Of a DNA stretch of 64,000 nt, positions 17,897 to 26,838 are shown in pieces. This DNA comes from Methylomagnum ishizawai (GTDB taxonomy: Bacteria > Pseudomonadota > Gammaproteobacteria > Methylococcales > Methylococcaceae): positions 186,001-250,000 of the forward strand of contig NZ_FXAM01000001.1 in NCBI RefSeq assembly GCF_900155475.1, read 5' to 3'. Every line of letters begins with the position of its first letter. The first letter of the stretch is position 1. The notes beneath the pieces were generated by a model that did not search any database, had not been told where the DNA came from, and was given only the letters and a program-made list of their open reading frames with translations. A program made the translations under genes and the position numbers.

Positions 17897-18031
17897 ATGG
17901 CCGATTTGAGATTTTTGCTGCGGCGCATGAACCAGCGGCAGTCCATGCCACGGTCGGGAGACCTGGAAAGCGCGGCGACCACGACCCTGGCCTTGATGGT
18001 GGGCTTGGTGGTGCTGGCGTCGATTTTATGA
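17897..18031 (+). CDS. Possible small membrane protein, 44 residues
   Basis: A short frame with GAGGTG placed 7 bases before its ATG. It encodes a basic, Arg-rich N-terminus (MADLRFLLRRMNQRQSMP) and one hydrophobic C-terminal segment (TLALMVGLVVLASIL), the build of a small tail-anchored protein. It lies in the gap between the divergent hflK leader and the DUF4350 gene, which is otherwise empty. I know no matching family, and chance cannot be excluded at this length. Confidence 0.4.
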   Translation: MADLRFLLRRMNQRQSMPRSGDLESAATTTLALMVGLVVLASIL

Positions 18032-18056
18032 ACCCACCGGGCTGGAAACCCCGTCC

Positions 18057-19262
18057 TCACAGTCTGTGTACCAAGCGTTGCGCCGTTTGGGCCAAACGGG
18101 TGTAGTTCCCAGGAACATCCACCGCTTCGGGTTCCAAAAGCTCGGCGACCCGGTCCGGCGGCAGCCCGCCGATGCGGGCCAAAGCTTCGATCCGTCCGGC
18201 CTTGGGCAAGGCCGCGAGCTGCGGGTGCCGCCGGAGGAGGGCTTCCTTGACTTCCTGCCGTAGCACGTCCACCCAATGCCCCAAGCCTCCTTCCCGCCAC
18301 ACCGCCCGGCCCACGGCGGCGAGATGTCCCCCCAAATCCCGCCGCTCCGGGTCCACCACCGGCACCACGCCCCCGAATCTCGGCACGATGGCCCACAGCC
18401 AAGCCGCGATCCATAACCCCCCGCTCACCAACACCATCCAAGCCGAATCCACCAGCCATTCCCACAGCGTCGGCACTTGCAGCCGCGCCGCCAGCCGCAC
18501 CGGACCCGCCGGGGCGTATTGCCGTAGCAAGGCCCACAGCAATTCGGCGTGGTCGTCATCGCCGATCCGCCAGTTGTTGAAGAAGGTGAAATCCGTCAGC
18601 ACCGTGATCTGGCCTTGCCCATGGGCATAGTGCAGCAGGATGGCACCCGATTGCCCTGGCACGGGTTCCGCTTGCCAGACCGGCGCGGGCGTGCCGGGCC
18701 AAAGGCCGGGTTCCCCGGCCCAATCCTCGATATCAAGGGCCAAGGGCCGTTCGCCGCCGGGCCAGCGGACCGCCAGGGTATCCGGTGTGGCGGCTTCGGG
18801 TCCGGGCGAGGCGGGACATTGCCCGGCTTCGGCGGGGGGTTCGGCGGTGGGGGGTTCGTTGGGTTCGGGCGGACGCCGCCAAACCACGCCCAGACGTTTG
18901 AGGATGGGATCGTCCACCGAGGGCGTTTCCGCCGCCACGACCAAATAGCCGCCCCGCGCCACCCAATCCAGCACTTGATCGGCCCGCCGGGGATTGAGAT
19001 GGATACGCCGCGCCCGGTCCAGCAATAGCGCCCCGCCCGGCGGCAAGGCGTCCAGGCTCAAGGCATCGCCCACTCTTTGCAAGGGACGGCCCATGCGTTC
19101 CAGATAGCGTTCCAAGGCCAGATAGGGATCGCGTACCGCCTCTTTGCCTGGACCTTCCCAGCGGATGGTCGGCACCCGCTCGTACTGTTCGACGAACCAC
19201 GCCGCGCCCAGGACGGTCAAGGCCAACAACCCGAACACCGCCCAGAACCAGCCCCGGCTCAT
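18057..19262 (-). CDS. DUF4350-type membrane protein
   Basis: 401 residues from the ATG at 19262, which overlaps the previous stop as ATGA; a longer frame upstream is discarded. A membrane segment sits at residues 5-23. A soluble domain follows with DPYLALERYLERMGRPLQ, LLLDRARRIHLNPRRADQVLDWVARGG and HGQGQITVLTDFTFFNN, the DUF4350 pattern related to GATase-like folds. A second membrane segment lies near residues 275-300. Proteins of this type are encoded with DUF4129, SpoIIM, MoxR and DUF58 genes; the role of the set is unknown. Confidence 0.82.
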   Translation of the reverse strand: MSRGWFWAVFGLLALTVLGAAWFVEQYERVPTIRWEGPGKEAVRDPYLALERYLERMGRPLQRVGDALSLDALPPGGALLLDRARRIHLNPRRADQVLDWVARGGYLVVAAETPSVDDPILKRLGVVWRRPPEPNEPPTAEPPAEAGQCPASPGPEAATPDTLAVRWPGGERPLALDIEDWAGEPGLWPGTPAPVWQAEPVPGQSGAILLHYAHGQGQITVLTDFTFFNNWRIGDDDHAELLWALLRQYAPAGPVRLAARLQVPTLWEWLVDSAWMVLVSGGLWIAAWLWAIVPRFGGVVPVVDPERRDLGGHLAAVGRAVWREGGLGHWVDVLRQEVKEALLRRHPQLAALPKAGRIEALARIGGLPPDRVAELLEPEAVDVPGNYTRLAQTAQRLVHRL

Positions 19263-20776
19263 GTCGCGATCCTCCCGAAATGGTGCGGCCAGTCGGCACA
19301 CAAGGCCCGTAGCCGTTCCGGCGGCGGCGTGGCGTGGGCGTAGGCGACGAGGGTCCAGGTTTCCAGCAATCCGGCGAAATAGGCTTCGGCCTCGTGGTCG
19401 ATCCGGCCCCGCACCCGCGTCCGGCACTCACCCTCGGTGTCGCCGGGCAGGAAATCCACCCCATGCCCATGGATCAGCGCCACCAAAGCGCCCCGGTAGA
19501 GCAAGGACAAGGCCGGTAGGACCGACCCGGCATCGAGCAAGCGCCCGGCGGCCAGGGCGATATCCTCGGGCAAGGCATCCGGGCGCACATCCAGCCCGAA
19601 CAGCGTGGACGGCACGATCCGCGTCTTGGGCGCACGGCCCGGCCACATCCCCCGATAACGGTACAGCAGCACGCCGAACCCACCCGCCAACACCGCCGCC
19701 GCCACATAGCCGGACAAGCGGATGCCCTCGGCGATCCATCCCAAGATAGTGTGGAGCCAGGAAAAATCCGCGGTCTTCCGCCGGGCGGGTGCCACGCCGT
19801 CCGGGTCGCGCTTGCGCCATTCCCAATCCTCGACCTTGTGGCCGAACACCGGGTCCGCCAGCACGGCCTGGATGGCTTGTTTGGCGGGGCTGGGCGGAAC
19901 TTCCGGTCCGCTGGCGGCGGTGGGTTCCGCCGCGTGGCCGTCCGGTGGATATTGCGCCAACAGCAGCCCCGCCAAGCCCCATCCCGCCAGCCCCGCCGCC
20001 CGGCCCAGTCCTGGGCCGCGCCGTTCCGCCGCCACGCGCCGGCTCAGTTGGCGGAAACCCAATTCAATATCCCAGCCTTCCAGGTCGTTGCGGCGGTTGA
20101 GATAAAGCACGAACCCGGCGGCGACATAGAACGGCTCGACCAGGCTTTCCCCGAATACCCAGGCCAGATGCGACAGCAGCGATTCCCACAGGCCGCTGTC
20201 GCCATGGAACAGGGCTTGCCAATCGAACACCGCCGGGGCTTCGCTGGGCCAGAGCAGCTCCAGCAGCAGGATGATGGAGATTTGCAAGCAGGCCGAGAAA
20301 TTCGAGCAGAGGAAGGTCAGCCAGAACGCGCAGCCACGGGCTTTGTAACCCAAGACCTTGCGCCGCGCCTGGGCGGCCTTGCCGCGCTGGCGTTCCAGTT
20401 GGTGGACCGGCAGATGGAAGGAACGCGCCATATCGCCGCGGCCCCAGGTCAACGCCGCCACGAGGCCGGTCCTCCGGCACAAGTCCGGCAAGGCCCGCCA
20501 AACCGTGCCCAAACCGGGCGGCTGGCCGAACACCGCCTCGGCATAAACCTTGAGCAAAACCCGGTCGAACAGCGGTTTGCACCACCACGCGATCATGGCG
20601 GCGACCAGCGGCCAGCGCCACAGCGCCAGGAACAGCAGCAGATTGAACGGGATAAAGGTGGCGAACCACGCCCGGTAGACCGGACCGCACCAGCGCCGCA
20701 ACCAAGGCAGGCCCAAGTCCATCGCTTCCCAGGGCGTGCGGTGGCGGAGTTCCAATTCGAGGCGCTCAAGGTCCAT
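19259..20776 (-). CDS. DUF4129-type multi-pass membrane protein
   Basis: 505 residues. Several hydrophobic segments occupy the first half (FNLLLFLALWRWPLVAAMIAW, FWLTFLCSNFSACLQISIILLLELLW). Another sits near residue 355 (YVAAAVLAGGFGVLLYRY). The C-terminal ~130 residues, with AAGRLLDAGSVLPALSLLYRGALVALI, fit the DUF4129 domain. It overlaps the SpoIIM gene by 11 bp and the DUF4350 gene by 4 bp, so the three form one operon. Its function is unknown; family context suggests envelope or chaperone-linked work. Confidence 0.8.
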   Translation of the reverse strand: MDLERLELELRHRTPWEAMDLGLPWLRRWCGPVYRAWFATFIPFNLLLFLALWRWPLVAAMIAWWCKPLFDRVLLKVYAEAVFGQPPGLGTVWRALPDLCRRTGLVAALTWGRGDMARSFHLPVHQLERQRGKAAQARRKVLGYKARGCAFWLTFLCSNFSACLQISIILLLELLWPSEAPAVFDWQALFHGDSGLWESLLSHLAWVFGESLVEPFYVAAGFVLYLNRRNDLEGWDIELGFRQLSRRVAAERRGPGLGRAAGLAGWGLAGLLLAQYPPDGHAAEPTAASGPEVPPSPAKQAIQAVLADPVFGHKVEDWEWRKRDPDGVAPARRKTADFSWLHTILGWIAEGIRLSGYVAAAVLAGGFGVLLYRYRGMWPGRAPKTRIVPSTLFGLDVRPDALPEDIALAAGRLLDAGSVLPALSLLYRGALVALIHGHGVDFLPGDTEGECRTRVRGRIDHEAEAYFAGLLETWTLVAYAHATPPPERLRALCADWPHHFGRIAT

Positions 20777-21743
20777 GGCGTTCCCGACCCAACAGGGTGA
20801 AATAAGCCAGCAACACCAGCCAGAACCCGACGCCGACGCCGTATTTCACCGCGACCGGGACCGCTTTCAGCGGCGACCAGAAGGCTTCGATGAACGCGGC
20901 CCCGAAAGTGAGCCCCGCCGCGCCATACAACAAATGCACGGCGGGCCGGGCGGCGCGTTTGAGCGCCTCGGCCCGGCTCCAACGGCCCGGCGCGATCAAA
21001 GCGGCACCGAGCTTCAAACCCGCCATCCCCGACAACACCACGCCGGTCAATTCCGGGGCGCTATGTCCGGCCACGAAACCCCAAAAAGTCTGGATGAAGC
21101 CCAATTGGGTGAGATGCCCGGCCACGGCCCCGATCACCAGCCCGTTATAGACCAGGAAGAACACGCTCCCCAGCCCGAACACGATCCCCGCCGCGAAGCA
21201 TTGGATATCGATCTGCACGTTGTTGGCGAGGTAATGGCCCAGCATCATCACATCGTCGGTGGCGTCGCGGGGCCGGCCGGGAACCAGGGCGGTGGGCGAA
21301 TACATTTCCTCGATCCGGCCCACGGTTTCCGGCGACAGCAGGAAATACACGCCGTCCGGGTAGGTTTGCAGGGCGATGAGGGTGGCGAGCAGCGGCAGGA
21401 AGAACAACAGGGCGGAGAGCGCGGCCAGCCTGGCCTCGCGCCGCACCAACCGCGGCAGTTCGCGGAGGACGAAGCGGGTGGCGTGGCGTTCCTGGGGACG
21501 GTGGGCACCGTAGATGCGTTGGTGCGCCGCCAGCACCCGGCTTTGCAGTTCGTCGAGCAAGGGTTCGGAATAGCGGCGGTCGCGGGCCAGCGACAAATCC
21601 TGGCACAGCGCCCGGAATTTCCGGGGCAGGGCCGCGACCGGCAAGGCCGCCTGGGCCTGGACACCGCCGCGCCGGGCTTCGAGCCAACGGTCCCAGGCTT
21701 CCCAGTCGGCGCGTCTATCGGCGATAAATTGGCATTCCTTCAC
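20766..21743 (-). CDS. SpoIIM-like integral membrane protein (DUF95)
   Basis: 325 residues. An N-terminal soluble part (LPRKFRALCQDLSLARDRRYS) leads into several membrane segments, including ALSALLFFLPLLATLIALQT and QCFAAGIVFGLGSVFFLVYNG. The motif NGLVIGAVAGHLTQLG, then FVAGHSAPELTGVVLSGMAGLKLG, is the stage-II-sporulation-M core. In non-sporulating bacteria the gene accompanies MoxR-DUF58-DUF4129-DUF4350 clusters. It leads a three-gene minus-strand operon here. The MoxR and DUF58 partners are at 44.6-46.6 kb. Confidence 0.88.
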   Translation of the reverse strand: MKECQFIADRRADWEAWDRWLEARRGGVQAQAALPVAALPRKFRALCQDLSLARDRRYSEPLLDELQSRVLAAHQRIYGAHRPQERHATRFVLRELPRLVRREARLAALSALLFFLPLLATLIALQTYPDGVYFLLSPETVGRIEEMYSPTALVPGRPRDATDDVMMLGHYLANNVQIDIQCFAAGIVFGLGSVFFLVYNGLVIGAVAGHLTQLGFIQTFWGFVAGHSAPELTGVVLSGMAGLKLGAALIAPGRWSRAEALKRAARPAVHLLYGAAGLTFGAAFIEAFWSPLKAVPVAVKYGVGVGFWLVLLAYFTLLGRERHGP

Positions 21744-21854
21744 GCGGGCGGCCCGTTGTGGACGAGAGGTCGCCAGTTTATCAGCCCAGGCGGCGCGTGG
21801 GCCGGATTCCGCCGGGTGTTTTGGGATGGGCGCACCCCGGCGAATGAAAACGCG

Positions 21855-23213
21855 CTAGGCCAGCCAGGTCTGGGCGAAAGTAAGCAACAAACCCGCCCCG
21901 CCACAGGCCAGGATCACCGGGATGACCGCGACCTTGCAGCGCAGCAAAGCCAGCAAAGCACATCCGCCGATCACCGCCGACATCGCATCGAAGCCCCCGC
22001 CGAAGCCTTGCGGCCAAAAGACGTGGTAGGCGAAAAACCAGGCCAGATTCAAAATCACACCCACCACCGAGGCGGTGATAGCGGTGAGCGGTGCGGTGTA
22101 TTTCAAATTACCGTGGGTGGATTCGACCAGGGGACCGCCGGCCAGGATGAACAGAAAACTGGGCAAAAAAGTAAAATAGGTCACGACCAACGCCGCCATC
22201 ACTCCCGCCAACCCCGGATGCTCCGGCCCAAGCCAGGCCTGTCCCCAACCCGCCACGAAGCCGACGAAAGTCACCACCATGATGAGCGGCCCCGGCGTGG
22301 TTTCCCCCAGGGCCAGCCCGTCGATCATCTGGGCCGGGGTCAGCCAGTGGTAATGCTCCACCGCGCCCTGGAACACATAGGGCAGCACCGCGTAAGCCCC
22401 GCCGAAGGTCAGGAGCGCCGCCTTGGTGAAGAACCAGCCCAGTTGGGTGGGCGTGCCCTGCCAGCCGAATTGCCCGCATAACAGCCCGATCCCCCCCGCC
22501 CAGAGCAGCAGCGCCACGCCCACCGTCCACGCCAGCCGCCTCCAGCCAAACCGGGCGTGTTCCGGTGGCGGCATATCGTCGTCGATCAAGGCCGGGCCGT
22601 AACCCTGCTTGGCCGCGCCATGCCCGCCCCCCAAGGCGAACCGCCCCGGCGCGAGTTTGCCACCCACCGCCCCCGCCAGCGCCGCCGCCGCCACGATCAG
22701 GGGAAATGGCGCATCCAGGGCGAAAACCGCGAGGAAGGCCAAGGCCGCGATGGCCCACAACGCGGCGTTCTTGAGCGCCCGCGTGCCGATACGGTAGGCC
22801 GCGCACAACACGATGGCGGTGACGGCGGGCTTGATGCCGTATAAAACCCCGGCCACGGCGGGCACCTGCCCGAATTCCAGGTAAATCCAGCCCAGGATCA
22901 TCAGGATGAAGGTGGCCGGCAGCACGAACAAGCCGCCCGCCGCGATGCCGCCCCAAGTGCCGTGCATCAGCCAACCGATATAGGTCGCCAATTGCTGGGC
23001 TTCCGGCCCCGGCAACAGCATGCAGTAGTTCAGGGCGTGCAGATAGCGCCGCTCGGAAATCCAGCGCCGCCGTTCCACCAAATCCTGATGCAGGATGGCG
23101 ATCTGCCCGGCGGGTCCGCCGAAACTGATGAAGCCCAGCTTCAGCCAATAACGGAAGGCTTGGCCGAAGCCGACGGGGGCGGGGCGCGTCCGCGCCGGGT
23201 GGGGATCGGTCAT
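21855..23213 (-). CDS. chrA: Chromate efflux transporter ChrA
   Basis: 452 residues, the long two-domain ChrA. Each half repeats the CHR motif: FISFGGPAGQIAILHQDLVERRRW with LPGPEAQQLATYIGW in the N-terminal half, and LLTFGGAYAVLPYVFQG with LALGETTPGPLIMV in the C-terminal half. About 10-12 membrane segments are expected. It exports chromate from the cytoplasm. Its ATG overlaps the chrB stop (ATGA), so chrB-chrA are one unit. Confidence 0.95.
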   Translation of the reverse strand: MTDPHPARTRPAPVGFGQAFRYWLKLGFISFGGPAGQIAILHQDLVERRRWISERRYLHALNYCMLLPGPEAQQLATYIGWLMHGTWGGIAAGGLFVLPATFILMILGWIYLEFGQVPAVAGVLYGIKPAVTAIVLCAAYRIGTRALKNAALWAIAALAFLAVFALDAPFPLIVAAAALAGAVGGKLAPGRFALGGGHGAAKQGYGPALIDDDMPPPEHARFGWRRLAWTVGVALLLWAGGIGLLCGQFGWQGTPTQLGWFFTKAALLTFGGAYAVLPYVFQGAVEHYHWLTPAQMIDGLALGETTPGPLIMVVTFVGFVAGWGQAWLGPEHPGLAGVMAALVVTYFTFLPSFLFILAGGPLVESTHGNLKYTAPLTAITASVVGVILNLAWFFAYHVFWPQGFGGGFDAMSAVIGGCALLALLRCKVAVIPVILACGGAGLLLTFAQTWLA

Positions 23214-24169
23214 GGGTCGGTTCCTGAATAGGCGTGGTAGAGCGCGTCGAACAGCGTTTCCGCCGCAGCCAAAAAGGCATCGTCATCCCCGACCCAGCGT
23301 TGGCCCAAGCCCTGGATCAATAAGGACAGCCCGGCGGCTTCCGGCAGCGGAATCCCGCCGACATCCAGGTAATGCACCAGCCCAGCCAAATGCCGCAACG
23401 CCGGGTCCGCGTCCAGGCCGAAGCTGGTCAGCAGTACCTCGAAGCTGACCTTGGGACCGGTATGGGTGAAAGCCGCGCCGTCGAAATCGAAGCCCAGGGC
23501 GTCGGCGGGACAATCACCGGGTTCGGCCAACCACAGGAAACGCGCTGCGGGATCGATATGGCGGCGGATCAGCCAAGCGCTGGCGAGGCGGTCGATCCAA
23601 AGGCGGCGGCGGGTCGCCCAGGTTCTGCCTTGGTAATCCTCGCGGCGTAGCGCTTGGGTTTGGCCGGGGCCGGGAAGGTTGCGGGGCTCGTCCGGGTGGA
23701 GTCGCCGGTCCAGGGCCAGTTCCAACTCTTCCAAGCGGGCGGCGGCTTGATCCCGCGCCGGTCCCGGAAAAAAATCCACCGCCGCCAGCGCCTCGAATTC
23801 CTTGCGGTGCCGTTGGACCTGCCGCCGGAAGCCCGCGAGGTCGTCCGGTCCGGTCTCCGGCATGGCTTGGCGGATGGCCCCGCTCAATTGGGCGTAATCC
23901 TCGGTGCGGTCGAACAGCGCTTCGAAGCCGTCCTGTCCCGCCGTGTCCGCCGGGTCCAGCGCCAGGAGATAGGCATTGCCGCCGCCCGCCTTGACTGCTT
24001 CGGCCTGGGCCGCCAGCAAGTCGTGGAAACCGGGCCGGTTCGGCAGCAGGTAGACGCCATCGCGCAGGACGCCGCAGCCCAGGGCTTTGAGCGCCCGCCA
24101 GACCCGCATCCGGCCCGCCGCGTGCTGGGTCGGTAGACTGGTGATGAGAAGGAGCCAGGATAGATTCAT
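23210..24169 (-). CDS. chrB: Chromate resistance regulator/protein ChrB
   Basis: 319 residues with the two ChrB regions: an N-terminal domain (LLLITSLPTQHAAGRMRVWRALKALGCG, then LRDGVYLLP) and a C-terminal domain with RRLWIDRLASAWLIRRHIDP and FDFDGAAFTHTGPKVSFEVLL. In characterised systems ChrB senses chromate or is needed for high-level resistance. It leads chrB-chrA. The 5' region is AT-rich (TTGTTGAATTTTTTACAAAA near 24190), suiting a promoter. Confidence 0.93.
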   Translation of the reverse strand: MNLSWLLLITSLPTQHAAGRMRVWRALKALGCGVLRDGVYLLPNRPGFHDLLAAQAEAVKAGGGNAYLLALDPADTAGQDGFEALFDRTEDYAQLSGAIRQAMPETGPDDLAGFRRQVQRHRKEFEALAAVDFFPGPARDQAAARLEELELALDRRLHPDEPRNLPGPGQTQALRREDYQGRTWATRRRLWIDRLASAWLIRRHIDPAARFLWLAEPGDCPADALGFDFDGAAFTHTGPKVSFEVLLTSFGLDADPALRHLAGLVHYLDVGGIPLPEAAGLSLLIQGLGQRWVGDDDAFLAAAETLFDALYHAYSGTDP

Positions 24170-24629
24170 GTGCGTATGCTACTTATTTGTTGAATTTTTT
24201 ACAAAAAAGCGTGGCGATGGCGGGGCGCATCTGCGGCGGGTGCCCAAAACATCAAAACGGCGGTGATATCGCAGCACAGGGCTCGGGAACCCACGGCGGC
24301 GGAATTCGCCACCACCCAAGCCGAAACGGTGCTTCGCCGGATAAGCGATTGATTAATATGTGGATTCCGCATCCAGGCCGCTTAGCAAACCCCCTCGGAA
24401 CCCATAGAAAGCCCTCAATTAAACCCGCCTCTACTTCGATGGGCTGGATTACGCGGCCCCCCGCATATCCGGGCAGAATCGCGGTTTAGGCAGTGATCCC
24501 GTGGGATGGGCAGGGGGTGAATTTTCACGGGCGCAGGCGGTAATCGCTAACTGAGGCGGTTTTGGGATGTAGGCAAACTATCTCCACCAAGCCAAACAAC
24601 AACCTCTTTCAGCCCAGTAGAGAACAACG
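24170..24629. other. 460-bp intergenic region, no gene recognised
   Basis: This divergent gap between chrB and the exported-protein gene holds an AT-rich tract just upstream of chrB and otherwise mixed sequence. A 100-codon plus-strand frame at 24187-24489 has no ribosome site and an unprotein-like composition, so I do not call it. No tRNA, repeat or riboswitch pattern was seen. Confidence 0.6.
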
Positions 24630-25445
24630 ATGAAAACCCAACTGCTTTGCGCCACCGCCTTGATCACCCAGGTCTTCGCCGCTTCCATCGCCCAGGCCGA
24701 CGCCACCACGCCCGCCCATGTGCAAAAGGCCGCGCTCTATGTCGGCCAGGTCGCGCCCAATCACAATGTCTACGGCAGCCCGGCCCAGCTTGCCTACGAC
24801 AACGCCAACGTCCTGCACGCCACCACCCGTTGCGGTTCCTTCACCGCCCTCCTGTTCAAGAACACCTATGCCGCCGTCACCGATGCCGCGCTGATCGCCC
24901 TGACCGGCTCCAATTCGCCCTATGCCGACGAGTGGTACAACGCCATCAAGAACCAGGTTTCCGACCCGATCTCCGGGTTGGCCTTGGTGAAGCGGTCCAC
25001 GGTGGGCGATCTCCAGGCCGGGGATATCCTGTCCTCGATCTACACCACCAGCGGCGATACCGGCCATGCCATGACGGTGGCCGAAGTGGTGAAATGGCAG
25101 GAAAATATCGCCCCGCCCCATCCGATTCCGGGCGTGGCGGCGGTCAACAAATACCGGGTAAAGGTCTACGATTCCACCAAGAGCGTGCATGGCGGCTATG
25201 CCAGCAATCCCTACCCGGATTCGCGCTACCAGACCCAGACCGCCAATAATGGGGCGGTGGTCAACGACGATGGCATCGGCTATGGCAGCATCGTGATCTA
25301 CGAGGACGTGGCCGATGGCCGGGCCGTGGCCTGGGCCTGGAATGTCAGCCCGACCACCGACTCTTTCTATTACGCGGTGGAGAAACCGGAAGGCAGCACC
25401 TACGATTACCGCCCCATCCAGATGGGGGTGATGACCGGGCTGTGA
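24630..25445 (+). CDS. Exported protein with possible NlpC/P60-like fold
   Basis: 271 residues. The first ~23 (MKTQLLCATALITQVFAASIAQADA) form a signal peptide with an Ala-rich cleavage site. The mature part has a Cys in TTRCGSFTALLFKNTY, then GDLQAGDILSSIY and TSGDTGHAMTVAEV. This Cys, GD, GHAM order is like papain-fold NlpC/P60 or CHAP peptidases, which cut peptidoglycan peptides. The assignment is by motif order only. It stands alone ahead of thrC, with the ATG at 24630 and a weak ribosome site. Confidence 0.6.
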   Translation: MKTQLLCATALITQVFAASIAQADATTPAHVQKAALYVGQVAPNHNVYGSPAQLAYDNANVLHATTRCGSFTALLFKNTYAAVTDAALIALTGSNSPYADEWYNAIKNQVSDPISGLALVKRSTVGDLQAGDILSSIYTTSGDTGHAMTVAEVVKWQENIAPPHPIPGVAAVNKYRVKVYDSTKSVHGGYASNPYPDSRYQTQTANNGAVVNDDGIGYGSIVIYEDVADGRAVAWAWNVSPTTDSFYYAVEKPEGSTYDYRPIQMGVMTGL

Positions 25446-25559
25446 AGTGGGAAGACGGGTACCGGGCGCGGGATTTGGCGGGGGCCGCAAACCCCCGCGA
25501 GTACGGTAAGATGGCGGCTTTTTCCAGGGCCGCCGCGCCCCCCATCCCCCCCGAACGCC

Positions 25560-26651
25560 ATGACCACCTCCAAACGCTACACCGGACTCATCGAACATTA
25601 CCGCGACCGCCTGCCCATCGGCCCCGAGACCCGCCCCGTCAGCCTGTGCGAAGGCAATACCCCGCTGATCCAATTGGTGAACCTCCCCCGCTTGATCGGC
25701 AAGGAGGTCGAACTGTATGTGAAATTCGAGGGGCTGAACCCCACCGGCTCGTTCAAGGACCGCGGCATGACCATGGCCGTGACCCAGGCCGTGGCAAGCG
25801 GCAGCCGCGCCATCATCTGCGCCTCGACCGGCAACACTTCCGCCGCCGCCGCCGCCTACGCAGCCAGGGCCGGTATCGCCTGCTTCGTGCTGATCCCCGA
25901 TGGCAAGATCGCCCTCGGCAAACTGGCCCAGGCCATGATCCACGGGGCCAAGGTGCTGCAAATCCAGGGCAATTTCGACGACGGCATGAGATTGGTGAAG
26001 GAAATCGCCGACCACGCCCCCGTCACCATCGTCAATTCCATCAACCCGTTCCGCATCGAGGGCCAGAAGACCGCCGCCTTCGAGATCGTGGACGCGCTGG
26101 GCCGCGCCCCGGATTACCACTGCCTGCCGGTCGGCAACGCCGGCAACATCACCGCCTACTGGAAGGGCTACACCGAATACGCCCTGGGCACCGCCAGCCA
26201 CGCCGCCGTCACCGACCGCCGCCCGGTCATGTGCGGCTACCAGGCCGCCGGGGCCGCGCCCTTCGTGGCCGGCGCTTTCGTCGAACACCCGGAAACCGTC
26301 GCCACCGCCATCCGCATCGGCATCCCGCAATCCTGGGACGGGGCGTGGAACGCGCAGAAGGAATCCGGGGGCTGGTTCGCCCCGTTCACCGACGCGGAAA
26401 TCCTCGCCACCCAAAAGCTGCTGTCGGAAAAGGAAGGCATCTTCTGCGAACCGGCCTCGGCCACCTCGGTGGCGGGCGCGTTGCACGATATCCAGTCGGG
26501 CAAAATTCCCGAAGGCAGCGTGGTGGTCTGCACCCTGACCGGCGTGGGCCTGAAAGACCCGGACACCGCCATCGGCCAATGCGATGTGAAACCCGCCAAA
26601 ATCCAGGCCACCCTGGACGCGGTGAAAGGGGCGATATTGGAGACGATGTGA
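25560..26651 (+). CDS. thrC: Threonine synthase ThrC
   Basis: 363 residues, the short PLP-enzyme type. [11 protein letters not shown] opens the substrate site, and [16 protein letters not shown] holds the PLP lysine (SFKDRG). [20 protein letters not shown] and [16 protein letters not shown] bind the cofactor phosphate. It converts O-phosphohomoserine to threonine. The gene is monocistronic, with a clear terminator after it. The rival open frames on the same strand and opposite strand over this stretch are shadows. Confidence 0.97.
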   Translation: MTTSKRYTGLIEHYRDRLPIGPETRPVSLCEGNTPLIQLVNLPRLIGKEVELYVKFEGLNPTGSFKDRGMTMAVTQAVASGSRAIICASTGNTSAAAAAYAARAGIACFVLIPDGKIALGKLAQAMIHGAKVLQIQGNFDDGMRLVKEIADHAPVTIVNSINPFRIEGQKTAAFEIVDALGRAPDYHCLPVGNAGNITAYWKGYTEYALGTASHAAVTDRRPVMCGYQAAGAAPFVAGAFVEHPETVATAIRIGIPQSWDGAWNAQKESGGWFAPFTDAEILATQKLLSEKEGIFCEPASATSVAGALHDIQSGKIPEGSVVVCTLTGVGLKDPDTAIGQCDVKPAKIQATLDAVKGAILETM

Positions 26652-26690
26652 TGTAAGCGAGAAGCAGTCGATCCACTCAGGAACGATCCA

Positions 26691-26730
26691 AGCGGAATGG
26701 CCGGGAAACCGGTTATTCCGCCTTTATTTT
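26691..26730 (+). terminator. Rho-independent terminator after thrC
   Basis: GCGGAAT (26692-26698) pairs with ATTCCGC (26715-26721), with an inner CCGG/CCGG stem and GAAA loop, followed by CTTTATTTT. It shares its outer stem sequence with the queF terminator at 27915-27943. Confidence 0.8.
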
Positions 26731-26838
26731 GGCGGGATACCCAATTCGTAGTTCGTAGGCTGCGGTGAGGGTAGGAACCGCATCTTTCGTGATGGATGCG
26801 GTTCGCAAGCTCCCCATATCCTACAAACTATTTTTCCT

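Noticed and set aside
20736-22481. 581-codon plus-strand open frame
   Set aside because: Antisense to the SpoIIM-like gene and chrA; Gln/His/Arg-rich shadow composition.
24609-26579. 656-codon minus-strand open frame
   Set aside because: Antisense to the exported protein gene and thrC, which have clear signals and motifs.
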